Below, piece after piece: positions 48,861-59,266 of a DNA stretch of 64,000 bases. The translations under genes and the position numbers were made by a program. This DNA comes from Drechmeria coniospora (Eukaryota > Ascomycota > Sordariomycetes > Hypocreales > Ophiocordycipitaceae). The DNA is taken from assembly GCF_001625195.1 (NCBI RefSeq), contig NC_054389.1:3070147-3134146 (forward strand), written 5' to 3'. The notes beneath the pieces were generated by a model. The model did no database searches. It saw only the letters and a list, made by a program, of their open reading frames with translations, and had not been told where the DNA came from. Positions within the stretch are counted from its first letter, which is position 1; each line of letters begins with the position of its first letter.

Positions 48861-48930
48861 GTACGCAGTACGGTAGTGTACGCGCTGTAGTAGTAAGCAC
48901 TACCTTTAGGTGGGGCTTGGCACGATTAGT
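48861..48930 (+). repeat. Right terminal inverted repeat of Fot1-like element
   Basis: Reverse complement of 32037-32106 apart from mostly transitions. It retains CpG and CpA sites that the left copy has lost. Base composition changes abruptly from AT-rich to ordinary here, at the edge of the ARG2 island. Confidence 0.8.
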
Positions 48931-49051
48931 CAGGTGGTCTGACCATTCCTTCTAGTTTGCAAGATATTACCCCCACACCCCCCCAAATAAACTAAGTTAC
49001 TAATACGGAGCATCCCCCCCAAGTTGAGATTACCCCCACAAGTCGGCTGTA
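48931..49051 (+). promoter_or_regulatory. Presumed ARG2 promoter / 5' leader
   Basis: The only non-repeat sequence between the transposon end and the ARG2 start codon (121 bp). It contains C-rich pyrimidine tracts (ACCCCCACACCCCCCC at 48968-48983 and CATCCCCCCC at 49011-49020), common near fungal transcription starts, and no upstream ATG. If transcription starts further upstream, the promoter must lie in the Fot1 inverted repeat. Confidence 0.4.
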
Positions 49052-51112
49052 ATGGCTGTCAACTTGATCGCGAGTGAGGCTTTCGGATGTGGCCATTATG
49101 GCGGATTTAGCACGTTTGTGCGTCGCCATTCTAGCCATGTAAAACCTCTTGCGCAATATGTTACCACAGTGCTTCGTGGTATATCCACTCCATCGGCGAC
49201 TCGCGCGAAAAAGCTAGCACTGGATAGAGTAGGCCCCCCTCCTGCTTCTATGTTTCTATGCTGGAGAGGATCCTCGAGAGCTAATTCCCTCAACCTACGC
49301 ATATAGGACGTCATAGTTTCCGTTCTGGAGTCTTCTGCCACTAGAAGAGATGCGAAAGGCTATTTGCAAAAGTATGCCTCCAGGTCGACCAAAACTAAGT
49401 CCAATATCAAGGTATCTCGATTCGTTCAGGACTCCAAAGTGCACCTGGAGGACGGATTGCCTCGGCCAAAGAGACTCATCAATGTAGCCATTGTGAAGCT
49501 GCGAATGCCTCATCAACTGCCGCAGGATATCCTTGATGGCCTTGCGAAAACCCTCTCTCAGCTTCGCACTCTAGGCCTTTTAGCAGTTGTCATTCTGGAT
49601 TGTGGTGTCGAGAAGAAGCGCCAAATGATTCAACTGGAGGCTTTGCGTTTATGCCAGGCCATAGACTCTTCGTCTGGGCAGGCAGTAGCGAAATTAGCTG
49701 ACAATATTTTTGTTCGGCGAAAATTAGACGCCTCGAAGAGGATCTCTCCAACCGTCTCAGGCGGCCTTCGTGTGGATGATTTAGGTCTCTTATCCCAGGC
49801 CTTACGCCGCGACATGGTTGTAGTAGTACCCTCGCTTGCACGGCCAGACAACCTATCGTCCAACCAGGTAACCGAGGCTCACGGGGCAGTGCTTGCATTG
49901 GCAACATACCTCAGTGGCAAGCAAGCTACGAACGAGGACGAGGATACGGGGGACGCAGGGAACACTACCAATGGTCAAAAGTATAACGAGTCAGACCTTA
50001 GCAACATTACGTCAGTTGAAAGAGTGATTCTTCTTGATCCTCTCGGCGGAATACCCACCCCAAGTCAGCCCAACATTTCTCACCGATTTGTCAACCTAGC
50101 ACAAGAGTATCACACGCTCAATGACAAGCTCCTGAACCTCCAGGGATCCATCGGGCATGCAGAGGAAGCAAAACTCACGGGGCTGACTCATGCTGCAAAT
50201 CTTAGTCTTGCAAGAGATGCCCTGCTCCTGCTCCCGCCCTCATCCTCGGCCCTTATCACCACACCAGAGGCTGCCGCCAACGTGCGTTCCAACTCTTTCC
50301 CCGGAAGATCAGATGCCACACCCACGCAGTCACCTTTTGAGTTTTATGGGACGATCACGACGAGGAAACTACAGAATCCTCTGCTACATAATCTGCTCAC
50401 AGATCGGCCTGTGTTTTCACCGTCGTTACCCCTTCAGAGGCTCCGTGATGACCAGCTACGGTGTATTCAATCGGTGAACTCTAGTAGTGCCACGCTGATC
50501 AAGCGTGGTATGCCTGTCACAGTATACCCTAATCCTTGGGCCAGCAGGTGGCAACCGCCGAGGCCGGGCTCCCGTCGCCTGCGGCTAACCGACAAGCGTA
50601 TTGATCTCCCCAGATTAGTGTATTTAATCGAGAACTCGTTCGGCCGCAAGCTTGATGTCGATGACTACCTTCACCGCATCCACAATAACCTAGCAGGCGT
50701 GATTATTGCGGGCGAGTACGAAGGAGGAGCCATACTGACATGGGAGAGACCGGGCAACATAAGCGATATAGAAGCTTTTCGGAGCGGTAGAGTTGTACCC
50801 TACTTGGATAAGTTCGCCGTTCTCAAGACTTGCCAAGGAAGCGCTGGCGTGGCCGACATCGTGTTCAATACAATGGTCCAAGACTGTTTGCCATCTGGGG
50901 TATGCTGGCGAAGCCGGAGGGACAATCCCGTCAACAAGTGGTATTTTGAACGGTCAGCAGGGACATGCAAAATGTCATGTTCCCACTGGACGATGTTTTG
51001 GACAACGCTGGGATTGGATACCAGGCATCAAATGCGCCAGGACTATGAAGCTGTTTGCCGAGCTGTACAACCGTCATGGGCAAGCAATAGCCATGGCATT
51101 GTGGAGTCGTAA
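49052..51112 (+). CDS. ARG2: Amino-acid N-acetyltransferase (N-acetylglutamate synthase), mitochondrial
   Basis: First step of arginine synthesis: acetyl-CoA plus L-glutamate gives N-acetyl-L-glutamate, in the mitochondrion; fungal enzymes are arginine-inhibited and act with the Arg5,6 kinase/reductase (known of the family). Best read as two exons, 49052-49228 and 49307-51112, giving 660 residues, the normal range. Exon 1 (residues 1-59) is Arg/Ser/His-rich and poor in acidic residues, as in a mitochondrial presequence. Residues about 60-380 form the degenerate amino-acid-kinase-like domain (VAIVKLRMP, KTLSQLRTLG, RVILLDPLGGIP, LLPPSSSALITTPE, NPLLHNLLTDRPV), with an acidic low-complexity loop at 268-282. 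Residues about 486-650 are the GNAT-type domain (IIAGEYEGGAILTWE, KFAVLKTCQGSAGVADIV, NPVNKWYFERS). No RIP-type stops apart from one TAG inside the proposed intron. Only host gene in the window. Confidence 0.9.
49229..49306 (+). other. Proposed phase-0 intron of ARG2 (78 nt)
   Basis: Begins GTAGGC and ends CATATAG, with a CTAAT branch-like motif about 26 nt before the 3' end. Its removal joins ...KLALDR to DVIVSVLESSATRRDAKGYL, which resembles the start of the conserved region of fungal N-acetylglutamate synthases. Length is divisible by three; without splicing, the frame meets TAG at 49304-49306. The 5' site is not the favoured GTAAGT/GTATGT, so a genuine premature stop (an RIP-type CAG-to-TAG change) is the alternative. 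Confidence 0.65.
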
Positions 51113-51412
51113 TTAGTACTAGATAACAGCAGATCAGTCAACGTAAAACAAAGAAGAATGTGAATACTCTGATAAAATAACGATTTCATTAATCGTTGGT
51201 CAAAAGTTCAAATCATTCAGATTTAATGTTCATATTATGTATTACATATACTAGTTGTATTTTATAGAAATATGTCTAGTTTAACTAGTTAGGCTATTAA
51301 TTGAACTTATTACTGCCCTATAAGTCTAGGCTGTACTCTATAGGGCGTATATACGTTCCTTACTCTAAGTAATAAGCACTAGTCTATACAATATTATTGA
51401 TCTGTATTTCTT
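51113..51412 (+). other. ARG2 3' flank
   Basis: AT-rich but not RIP-like at first (AGCAGATCAGTCAACG and other CpA-containing words remain to about 51230). AATAACGATT / AATCGTTGG near 51176-51198 forms a short inverted repeat that could act at the mRNA 3' end. From about 51230 the TA-rich repeat composition returns. No gene seen. Confidence 0.5.
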
Positions 51413-51646
51413 ACAATTTGCAATTACAATTAGAAGTATATTGTACGGATTAGGTAATTAATTAAGCTATTAGAAGGGGTAACTAGTCGGTAATTAGGTT
51501 AGAATATACAAACTAGTAGTTAGTTAAAATATAATATATATATATAATATATAGTATATTTTTGCAAGAACGCTATATAATTACCCTATCTAAAAGAAGT
51601 ACTAAATAAGTAGAACTATATACCAAAAGGTTAGTAATAGAAATAG
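51413..51646 (-). repeat. Truncated Copia LTR fragment
   Basis: TTGCAATTACAATTAGAAG followed by GTATATTGTACGGATTAGG matches the 3' end of the Copia LTRs (type C, compare 14876-14990) in minus orientation, but is shortened and loses similarity after about 51530. It ends where a plus-strand Copia LTR begins (51647). Confidence 0.6.
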
Positions 51647-51835
51647 TATTAAAATACTAGCATTTATACTAGTAAGACTACCCAAATAGGATACTATTCT
51701 ATTAATACTAGTAGTAGTACTACTAGTACGGATATTATACTATACTGCGAGTATTAGTAAGTATATTAAGTTAACTAATAGTATACAATATACTACTCCT
51801 CCGAACTACGACTTAGAGCGACATACGGTAGTGCT
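51647..51835 (+). repeat. 5' part of a Copia LTR, cut off by H1
   Basis: TATTAAAATACTAGC through the shared LTR start to ACATACGGTAGTGCT. Matches the beginning of type B LTRs (reverse of 31725-31540). Similarity stops at 51835, where the H1 LTR begins. The remaining ~550 bp are not found before E5, so a deletion accompanied or followed H1. Confidence 0.78.
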
Positions 51836-52150
51836 TATTATAATATTAGGCTTTGCCTAATAGAGCTATATCCTAGGATAGAGTTATATACTACTATATA
51901 TAACTTGTATCCTATAACTAAGCAGGTATTAGAGTATAAGTACTCTAATGCCTAGTACCTTAAGTTAGTGTTCCGTAAATTTCTTAATAACTATTTCCAA
52001 CCACTAAATACTAGTAGTACTAGTAACTCTATAATATTTAAGAAATCTCCCTTCGTTACAGTAAGCAGTAGGCCGCAGACTATTAAATAATAGATTAATA
52101 GGATAACAATATACTATTTAGCAAATAAAATACTATTATAATACTAACTA
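51836..52150 (+). mobile_element. Gypsy H1: LTR, leader and start of gag only
   Basis: A 201-bp LTR (51836-52036) homologous to H2 62941-63141, then the leader and about the first 20 gag codons, in which the ATG has become ATA. Similarity to H2 ends near 52150. Decayed by RIP relative to H2: the self-priming pair (AAATTTCTTAA in the LTR, TTAAGAAATCT beside it) no longer matches fully. No right-hand end found. Confidence 0.78.
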
Positions 52151-52587
52151 ATAGGAAGGTAGTATATATAAAGACTATAGAATTTTCGAACTAAAGAGGA
52201 AGAAAAGAAAAAGAAAACAGTAAGTATAGAGAGGAGGAAGCTATATATATATATAATCCATATATTACGTAATAAAAAGTATAGGGTAGGCTAAAAGGAG
52301 AGTATAATATATAATATTATTATAATACCTCCCTCCTTTAGGTATAGGTAGGTTAGAGAAATAAGGGTATAGGGTAAGTATAGGGTAGGTTAGTTGATAG
52401 TTAAAGTATAGGGTAGGTATAGGGTAGTTTAAGGAAAGGCGTTTAGTAGCTATAAGTTAATTTTTTTATTTTACTATATAAATAAATTTTACGGAAAATT
52501 AAAAGTAGCTAATAAGCTATATTTAGTATAGCCGGGCTACTAATAGAGTTAGTAAGTATATAAGGGGGTTAGTTCAATTAACTAGTA
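52151..52587. other. Unassigned AT/purine-rich stretch
   Basis: Between the H1 breakpoint and the minisatellite. Contains a purine-rich run (AAGAGGAAGAAAAGAAAAAG near 52194), an AT microsatellite and partial TATAGGGTAGG repeats at 52276-52290 and 52368-52432. It could be the 3' LTR or tail of the minus-strand Gypsy K. No gene recognised. Confidence 0.45.
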
Positions 52588-53350
52588 GTACTAAAGGGTA
52601 CTAAAGGGTACTAAAAACTACTAGGGGTAATAAAAGGTACTAAGGGTACTAAAAGGTAAAAGGTATACTAAGGGTATTAGTATTTAATTACTAAAAAGTA
52701 CTAGGGGTAATAGAGACTACTAGGGTAATAGAGGGTACTAGGGGTAATAAAGACTACTAAGGGTAATAGAAAGTACTAAGGGTACTAAAAGGCAAAAAGT
52801 ATACTAAGGGTACCTAAAGGTACTAGTAGGTATTAAAAGGTACTAAAGGTATAAAGACTACTAAGGTAATAAAGGGCACTAAGGGTAATAAAGACTACTA
52901 AGGGTAATAAAAGGTATTAGGAGTACTAAAAGGTAAAAGGTATACTAAGGGTACCTAAAGGTACTAATAGGTATTAAAAAGTACTAGGGGTAATAGAGAT
53001 TACTAAGGTAATAAAGGGTACTAAGGGTACCTAAAGGTACTAGGGGTAATAAAGACTATTAGGATAATAAAGGGTACTAGGGGTAATAGAAACTACTAAG
53101 GGTAATAAAAAGTACTAGGGGTATATATTAAAAGGTATTAAGGGTAATAAAAACTACTAGGGTAATAAAGAGTACTAAGGGCTATAGAGACTACTAAGGG
53201 TAATAAAAGGTACTAGGAGTAATAAAGGGTACTAAGGGTACCTAAAGGTACTAAAGGGTATTAAAAAATACTAAGAGTAATAAGAACTATTAGGGTAATA
53301 AAGGGTACTAAAGGTAATAAAGACTACTAAGGGTAATAAAAAGTACCTAA
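52588..53350. repeat. Minisatellite of GGTAATAAAGACTACTAAG-type units
   Basis: About 760 bp of imperfect tandem words built from GGGTACTAAAGGGTACTA, GGGTAATAAAGACTACTA and AAAGGTAAAAGGTATACTA, arranged in a higher-order pattern of roughly 90-110 bp (the GGTATACTAAGGG variant recurs near 52660, 52798 and 52936). Lies at the 3' side of the Gypsy K pol remnant. The strand of origin is unclear. Confidence 0.75.
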
Positions 53351-56300
53351 GGGTAGATATACTATATCTTAAGGTACCTATAATATAGCTTTTTAAATAG
53401 GCTTATAGGCTTTAGTCTTACTTTTAAGGGGATTACTTTAGGCGCTAGCCTTTATAAAATTAAATACTTTAGCGTTATAATATAATAGGGAAAGTAAGTA
53501 AATAGTAAGGGTTCCTTATTACCTACCTATAGGTCCTATAAGTTATACTATAGGGTATTAGAAAAAGACTAAGTATTATAAATACTATAATAGTTAAAGT
53601 AGTATAAAAAGCCCTCCTCCTAAGGCGGATTTATTTACTTTAGGGAACTAAAACCCTAGCTAAAGTAGTAGTAGGAGTAAGGGCTTAAGCTATATCTATA
53701 CCTAGAGTTAAGTTTTACTACTATAGAGAAATAGACTATAACTTAAATAGTACTAGGTTATTGTATAAAAAATTATCCTAAGTAACTATATTTTTAATAG
53801 TTAATATTAGCTCTTATATTAAAATAGTATAGCCTATTTAGTAAACTAAAGTATAGTATAGGGCTCTTTAGCGGTATTTAATATTACTAATATAATTAAT
53901 AGTATATTTATTAGTACTATTCTTATTAGTAATAGGAGGTAGTTAGAAGTTAACTAGCTATTAGAATAAAAGGGGGTTTAATATTACTTAATAAAGTAAG
54001 TAGGTATAAAATATAGGGTATATATTAAAAGGGGTATTAAATTAGTATATATAAAAACCTACTAAGGTAATAACTTAGTAAAGGCTATTTTTCTAATTAA
54101 GTTTCTTATATAGCTAAGTTATTTTAATATTATAAAGGGAAAGCTATATATAGTTACTAACTTAAAAGTTATTTACTAATAGGTAGGACTAATTAGTATA
54201 GTATTATTAGGTATTTTATATAATAGCTATAGCTACTTAGGCCTATTTAATACCTTAGTAAAGCTTATAGGTAATAGTTTTAGCTTAGGCTATAGGGGAT
54301 TAGTAAGTAAAGGGGGTAGGGAGTTAGTTAATAAGTTAGGTAAGGTTAAGGTTATACCTATAGGAAAGAAAGAATAAGCTTATCCTAAAAGCTAAGGTCG
54401 GATAATTATTAATAGCTAAAGTAGCCCTAAGGAGTAAGGTAGCTTAGTTATTTTAAGTAATAAAGCAAAAGGTATAAAGGTAGTCCTTAACTTATTAGTT
54501 AGCTTATTTAGTTACTTTATTTATTTCTAAATAGTATATTATAAAAAGCCTATAAGTTATTTAAAGGAGGTTATAGAAATATTTCTAAAGAGTATTAATA
54601 AATTAAGGGCTATAGTTAAAAATAATAACTACTAATAGTATATAGTAAGGAATATAGTAAGTAAGAAAGACTTATATAATATCCTTAGTATAGTAGTAAT
54701 TTATTAAAATAAGGAAAATACCTTTAGAAAGTTAGTTAGTAATAATAAGGAAAGTACTAAACCTATAGAATAAGGGAAGATTTATAATAAAATCTATAGA
54801 GATTTTAAACTAAATATAGTTAGGAATAAGAAGTAGCTTAAGGAGGCCTTAGTATTATTCCCTTTAAATAAGCTTACTACTATATAATTAATAGTTTTAG
54901 ATAAAGTAATAGGTAAAAATATTATAATTTAGCTAAAAGAACTATTTTAAAACTAAGGTAGTAATAGTACCCTTACCTAAATAGCCTAAAAGGAAGGTAT
55001 TATATATATTTTATATAAAGTAAGTATAAAATAGCTTAAAATAGAGAATTTATATATATTTATAGTAGTAAAGGTAGCCTTTTAGATTAAGATTATATTT
55101 AAAAAGTTAAATTCTAAAGTATAGGGTTAAGGGTTATTTTAATTAACCTTAGGCTATAGCCTTTTAGGCCTCTTAATAATTAGTATTAGTAGTAAGGGCT
55201 AAATTCTAAAGGTTAGTTAGTATTATATTAGTAAATAGTAAAGGGATTAAAGTAAGTTTAAGGGTATAAGTTATAGTAAAAAGATAATCCAAAAGGAATA
55301 TAGTATTATAACCTTAGTACTATAAGTCTTTAGGGGAGTAAGGTATATTCTATTTATATTAGGAAAGTATATTAAATTTACTATTTAACCTTTTAAGGTA
55401 GAAGTAAATAGTAAAATTATATTAAGAGAGTTTATTAACCTAACGGAATTAATATTTATAAAGGTAGTAGGTTTAGCAGAAGGCCTTAAGGCTTAAGTAG
55501 TTAGTAAGGATTTTAAATTAACTATTTAGGCTATAAAATTTAGTACTTTATTTAAAAAAGTATTTAATAATAGTAAGGAGCTTTTTATTATAAATAGTAT
55601 AATTAGCTTTAGCTAAGGATATATAGGTAGAAAAGTATACTATTAGTTATAATATCTTATTATTATTATATTATAATAATACCTTACTAATATAATATCT
55701 AAAGGTATTAACTTTAAGTACTATTTTATAGGTATAGTTAAAGGTAGTAAGGATAAAGTAAAAAGTAAAAAGGTTCTTAAGTATATTAAATACTTTTTTA
55801 GCTAAGGGAAAAAAAAATAAGTATTAATTTCTTAATAAGGGTAGTAAGAGGTTTTACTAAGCGGCTATAGCTATTAATAAATTACTAGTAAAAGTTTATA
55901 AAGCCTAAAAAGTTATAGACCCCCTTAACTATAGTAAGTAGTACTTAGTTATAGATTACCTTAACCTTATTAGAATTTATTTTAATACCTTAGTTAACTA
56001 TAAGAATTATACTAAGGTATTTAACTTCTATAGCTTTAAAAGTATATTTATTAATATTAATTTAAAGGCTAGCTTTTTAAAGTTTACTAAGGATTTACTA
56101 AACCTTATAATAGTAATCCTAAAAGGACCCTAAGGAGTAAATAAGTATATTATCTATATATATAGAGCAAAAGATATTAAGGTATTTATAAAGTATATAG
56201 TTAATATATTACTAAAAAGTAGTAGGGGTAAAGGTTAGGTTAAATAGTATAATAAGCTACTTAAAGAGGCTAAATTAAATATAAAAGGTAGTTTATTACT

Positions 56301-57936
56301 TATTACCTTCTTTAACCTATAGGTAGTAAAATACTAAAATAATATTAAGTTTTATAAGTTATTAGGCTTAAGAGACTTAGTAAAGGGTTTCTTAAATAAA
56401 AGGAAGGGAAAAGTAATTCTTAATTATAATAGTATTAAGTCCTTTATAGTTAATATAAAAGTAAAAGCTACCTTTAGGTTTTTTAGTAAAAAGAACTAAA
56501 GTAATAGCTAGGGAATTACTAATATAAATAAATCCTTTATTTAGTAATTTATATAGTATCTTTCGAAGGATAAGTAATTCTTTTTATAATATAGTATAAA
56601 GGGGGCCCTAAGGTAGTTATTTCTTAAGGCTAGCTTTATTTTTCTCTAAGGGGAGACTATAGTTTAGGTAGCCTTTAGGGGATAAAAGCTTATTAGCTTA
56701 CTAATAGCTAAAGAAGGAAAAAAAGTTATAATAATATACTAAAAGTATAATATAAGGGTTATTAGTAATTTTAGGCTAAAGGGCCTTTTTAATATTAGCT
56801 AAAAAGGTAGTAAAGATTTAAATTAAAGGGTCTTTTTTTTAGTATTAAATATAGGCTAAAAAAGAATTACTATAGATTTATTAAATTTACTATATAGGGT
56901 ATAGGGGTTTTTAGTAATAGTAATAGGTAAGGTTCTAAACCTAAGTATTAAAAGACTTAATATAAAGCTATTATTTAGTAGGTAAAATAATAATATCTTA
57001 GTATTATATTTATTTAAGGCTAAGGATAAAATTATAGTATTAGTATAGAATAATATAAAGGAAAATATCTTAAAAATAGCCCTTTATATTAATCTTAGTA
57101 TAGGCTATTTTAGATATTTAGGTAACAGAATAGTTCTAAAAGCCCTATAGGTCTTAGGGGGAAATAGGAATATATATTAGTTAGGCCTTTTTTATAAAAG
57201 TACTATTAATAAATATATAAATAGTTAAGCCTATATTTATAAGGGTCTTTTTAGTATAATAAATTAAATTAATTATTATAGGAATTAAAAAAGGGGGGAA
57301 AATTAAGCTTATTTTATTTAGTAGGTTTAAAGAATAACTTTTCTTAAAGCCTATTTATTTTCTTAATTTAAAATAATATCCTTCTTACTATATTTTTTAA
57401 TACTACTTATAGGGATATCCTATAGTATTTAGATTTTAAGGGTTATATTTTATCTTTATAGTAGGATAGGTAGTAAGAGTAAGTAAATTTATATATAGTA
57501 GTCCTTCCTTATATAATAAAAGTAAATCTCCTTCTACCTTTAGTAGTTAAGTTCTATAGCTAAAATATATTAAACTTATTTACTATAGAGGAGTTTATTA
57601 CCTTTAGTAAGATTAGCTTATTACTTATAGAGGTATTTATTTCTCTTAGTAAGATTAGCCTATTAAATATAGGTAGGCTTAGTAAGGTTAGCTTACTAAG
57701 TAGTAGTAGCTATCTTTACCCCTTTAGTATAGTAGCTAGTAGGATAGTAGGGTAAGTAATATATTAAGGACTTAAGATAGTTAGTAATAGTACTAACTTA
57801 GCGAGTAAAGGAATAAAAGTTATTATATAAGAGATTAAAATTAAAAAGTAATACCTAGTAAAGGTTATTAAAAAGGGTAGTTTTAAGGTAATTAATCTTA
57901 ATAGCTTTAGGCTAGTTAGGGCTACTAACTTTAAGT
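53351..57936 (-). pseudogene. Ty3/Gypsy K pol remnant (RT-RNase H-integrase)
   Basis: Minus-strand Gypsy polyprotein; its N-terminal side is cut by E5 at 57936. Reading right to left: Leu/Asn/Lys-rich sequence of unclear function (57900-56700); RT about 56600-55900 with YIDNILIYS at about 56145-56160 (second catalytic Asp changed to Asn), then IEVKYLSIILIVN and GVYNFLGFINFY; RNase H tail about 55560-55350 with FKILTNYLSLKAF and LNSKFNILS; integrase about 54850-54400 with FKISIDFIINLP, SKGIFLI and YRLFI-type motifs. Stops are TAG/TAA at Gln/Trp positions. No LTR could be assigned. It is a different family from G and, by motif wording, possibly from H. Confidence 0.78.
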
Positions 57937-58793
57937 TATTAAAAATACTAGTATTTATACTAGTAAGACTACCCAAATAGGATACTATCCTATTGCTACT
58001 ACTACTAGTAGTAACAGCTAGGAGTACTACTACTAGCAAATATGCTATACTATACTATAAGTATTAGTAAGTATATAGAGTTAACTAATAGTATACAATA
58101 TACTACTTCTCCAAACTATAACTCGGAGCGACTACCGGTAGTACTACTGCCAGCTAACCTACTACTACAACCTGACCTACATATATAGTAGTTAGTCGAT
58201 TACTGGAGTTAATTAATTGGAATACCAATTAATATTCTCCTAACGACTACTAGCCGTTGCTAGCTAAGAGTACTACTCAGTAATTTAAACTATAGTATAG
58301 GGACAACTAAGCCGGTAACTTACTGTACAAATACGATTAAGCAGGTAACCTACTGCGCGGTATAATAGACTAGCTACCTGACTTAATAGGCTTATATATG
58401 CGTATATTAGTACGGTAATTATAGTCTCGACTTAGGCATACTGGGTTGTTGCAGCTTGTATATACGTACATTAGTATAGTAGTTATAGTCTCGACTTAGG
58501 TACACTAAGTTATTGCAGATCGTATATATATATATTAGTATAGCAATTATAGTCTCGACCTAGGAACCTAAGGTTATCGAGGTACTACCTCTAAGATATA
58601 AATAGTCCTATTTCTCCTATACTATACTTAATAGAATAATCGTATTCGTTTGTATAATTTAGTACTACTAAGTTTATACTTTTACCCAGTTACTAACTGG
58701 TTCCCCTTATACTATTACTAATAGCTTAATTAATTCCTTAGTCCGTGCGATATACTTCTACTACCCCTCTTCTTACGTACCTAAATTGCAAGA
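57937..58793 (+). repeat. 5' LTR of E5 (857 bp, distinct U3)
   Basis: Starts TATTAAAAATACTAG and ends AAATTGCAAGA before the primer-binding site. Shares the first ~200 bp and last ~150 bp with other Copia LTRs. The middle has a three-copy 64-bp tandem repeat (58391-58564) found in no other copy here. The last ~150 bp match the E1 LTR end closely. Confidence 0.88.
58391..58564 (+). repeat. 64-bp tandem repeat in E5 U3 (2.7 copies)
   Basis: Units 58391-58454, 58455-58518 and 58519-58564 share ATTAGTAYRGYAATTATAGT and TCTCGACYTAGG. Tandem U3 repeats in retroelement LTRs often act as enhancers or upstream activators. Here that is an inference from position alone. Confidence 0.8.
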
Positions 58794-58813
58794 GGTTATA
58801 AGCCCGGAAGGAC
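58794..58813 (+). other. E5 primer-binding site
   Basis: GGTTATAAGCCCGGAAGGAC immediately after the LTR, identical to the sites in E3, E4 and E6. Complementary, bar one RIP-type change, to the anticodon arm of initiator tRNA-Met. Confidence 0.65.
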
Positions 58814-58849
58814 TATAATTAATCCTCCGGAATTAATCTTTACGACTTA

Positions 58850-59215
58850 CTAAGTTACCTACTAGTACTACTGGTAACGATTGATCGAATCCTGTAACTT
58901 ACTAAGTCACCTACTAGTACTACTGGTAATTCTTAGTTACCAAACTATAGCTCCCCCAACTACTAGTACTACTAGTACGTTATCTACTAGTACTACTAGT
59001 AACGCTTGGTTACTAAACTATAGCTCCCCTAACTACTAGTACTACTAGTACGTTACCTACCAGTACTACTGGTAATTCTTAGTCATTAAACTACGGCTCC
59101 CCTAACTACTAGTACTACTAGTACGTTATCTACCAGTACTACTGGTAATGCTTGGTCTCCAAGCTACGGCTCCCTTCCCTACTAGTACTATTAGTAGGAG
59201 ACCCAATTGCTAGTA
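58850..59215 (+). repeat. E5 leader tandem repeats
   Basis: Non-coding leader with units containing GTTACCTACTAGTACTACTGG and CTCCCCCAACTACTAGTACTAC (58925-59140 hold three to four ~73-bp units), the same families as in E4 but fewer. Followed by the gag start region. Confidence 0.8.
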
Positions 59216-59266
59216 TAACTAGCTAGGTAAGTAAGGTAAGATCGGAATCTAGTTACTAACTAGAAA

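Larger units (their letters stand above)
32037..48930 (+). mobile_element. Fot1/pogo-type DNA transposon, split by Gypsy insertions
   Basis: Matching inverted termini of about 70 bp (32037-32106 and 48861-48930) enclose transposase fragments at 32150-33339, 48167-48214 and 48396-48825. After removing G1 (33340-48161 with AATAC) and a solo LTR (48220-48390 with GTAAG), about 1.9 kb remains, the usual size of fungal Fot1/Pot2 elements of the Tc1-mariner superfamily. The flanking TA dinucleotide could not be fixed, so the outermost few bases are uncertain. Its right end lies about 120 bp from the ARG2 start codon. Confidence 0.82.

Noticed and set aside
48924..48932. TTAGTCA near ARG2, resembling a Gcn4/Cpc1 site
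   Set aside because: One mismatch to TGACTCA, and it overlaps the transposon inverted repeat. Too weak to call as an amino-acid-control element.
50190..50477. Alternative frames within the ARG2 coding region, both strands
   Set aside because: Shadows of the conserved ARG2 frame (also 49096-49341, 49295-49516, 49590-49907, 50467-50649, 50690-50881 and 50793-51116). None has family-like sequence.
52588..53350. Regular short repeats that could suggest a CRISPR array
   Set aside because: No constant repeat with unique spacers, no cas genes, eukaryotic repeat context. It is a degenerate minisatellite.
54760..55800. Apparent long plus-strand frame with stops only at TAG/TAA
   Set aside because: RIPed DNA tends to look like this on both strands. 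The minus strand gives clear Gypsy RNase H and integrase motifs, so the plus reading is a mirage.
57764..58039. 91-codon Leu-rich minus-strand frame
   Set aside because: Spans the junction between Gypsy K and the E5 LTR, so it cannot be an ancestral gene. A chance open frame in AT-rich sequence.
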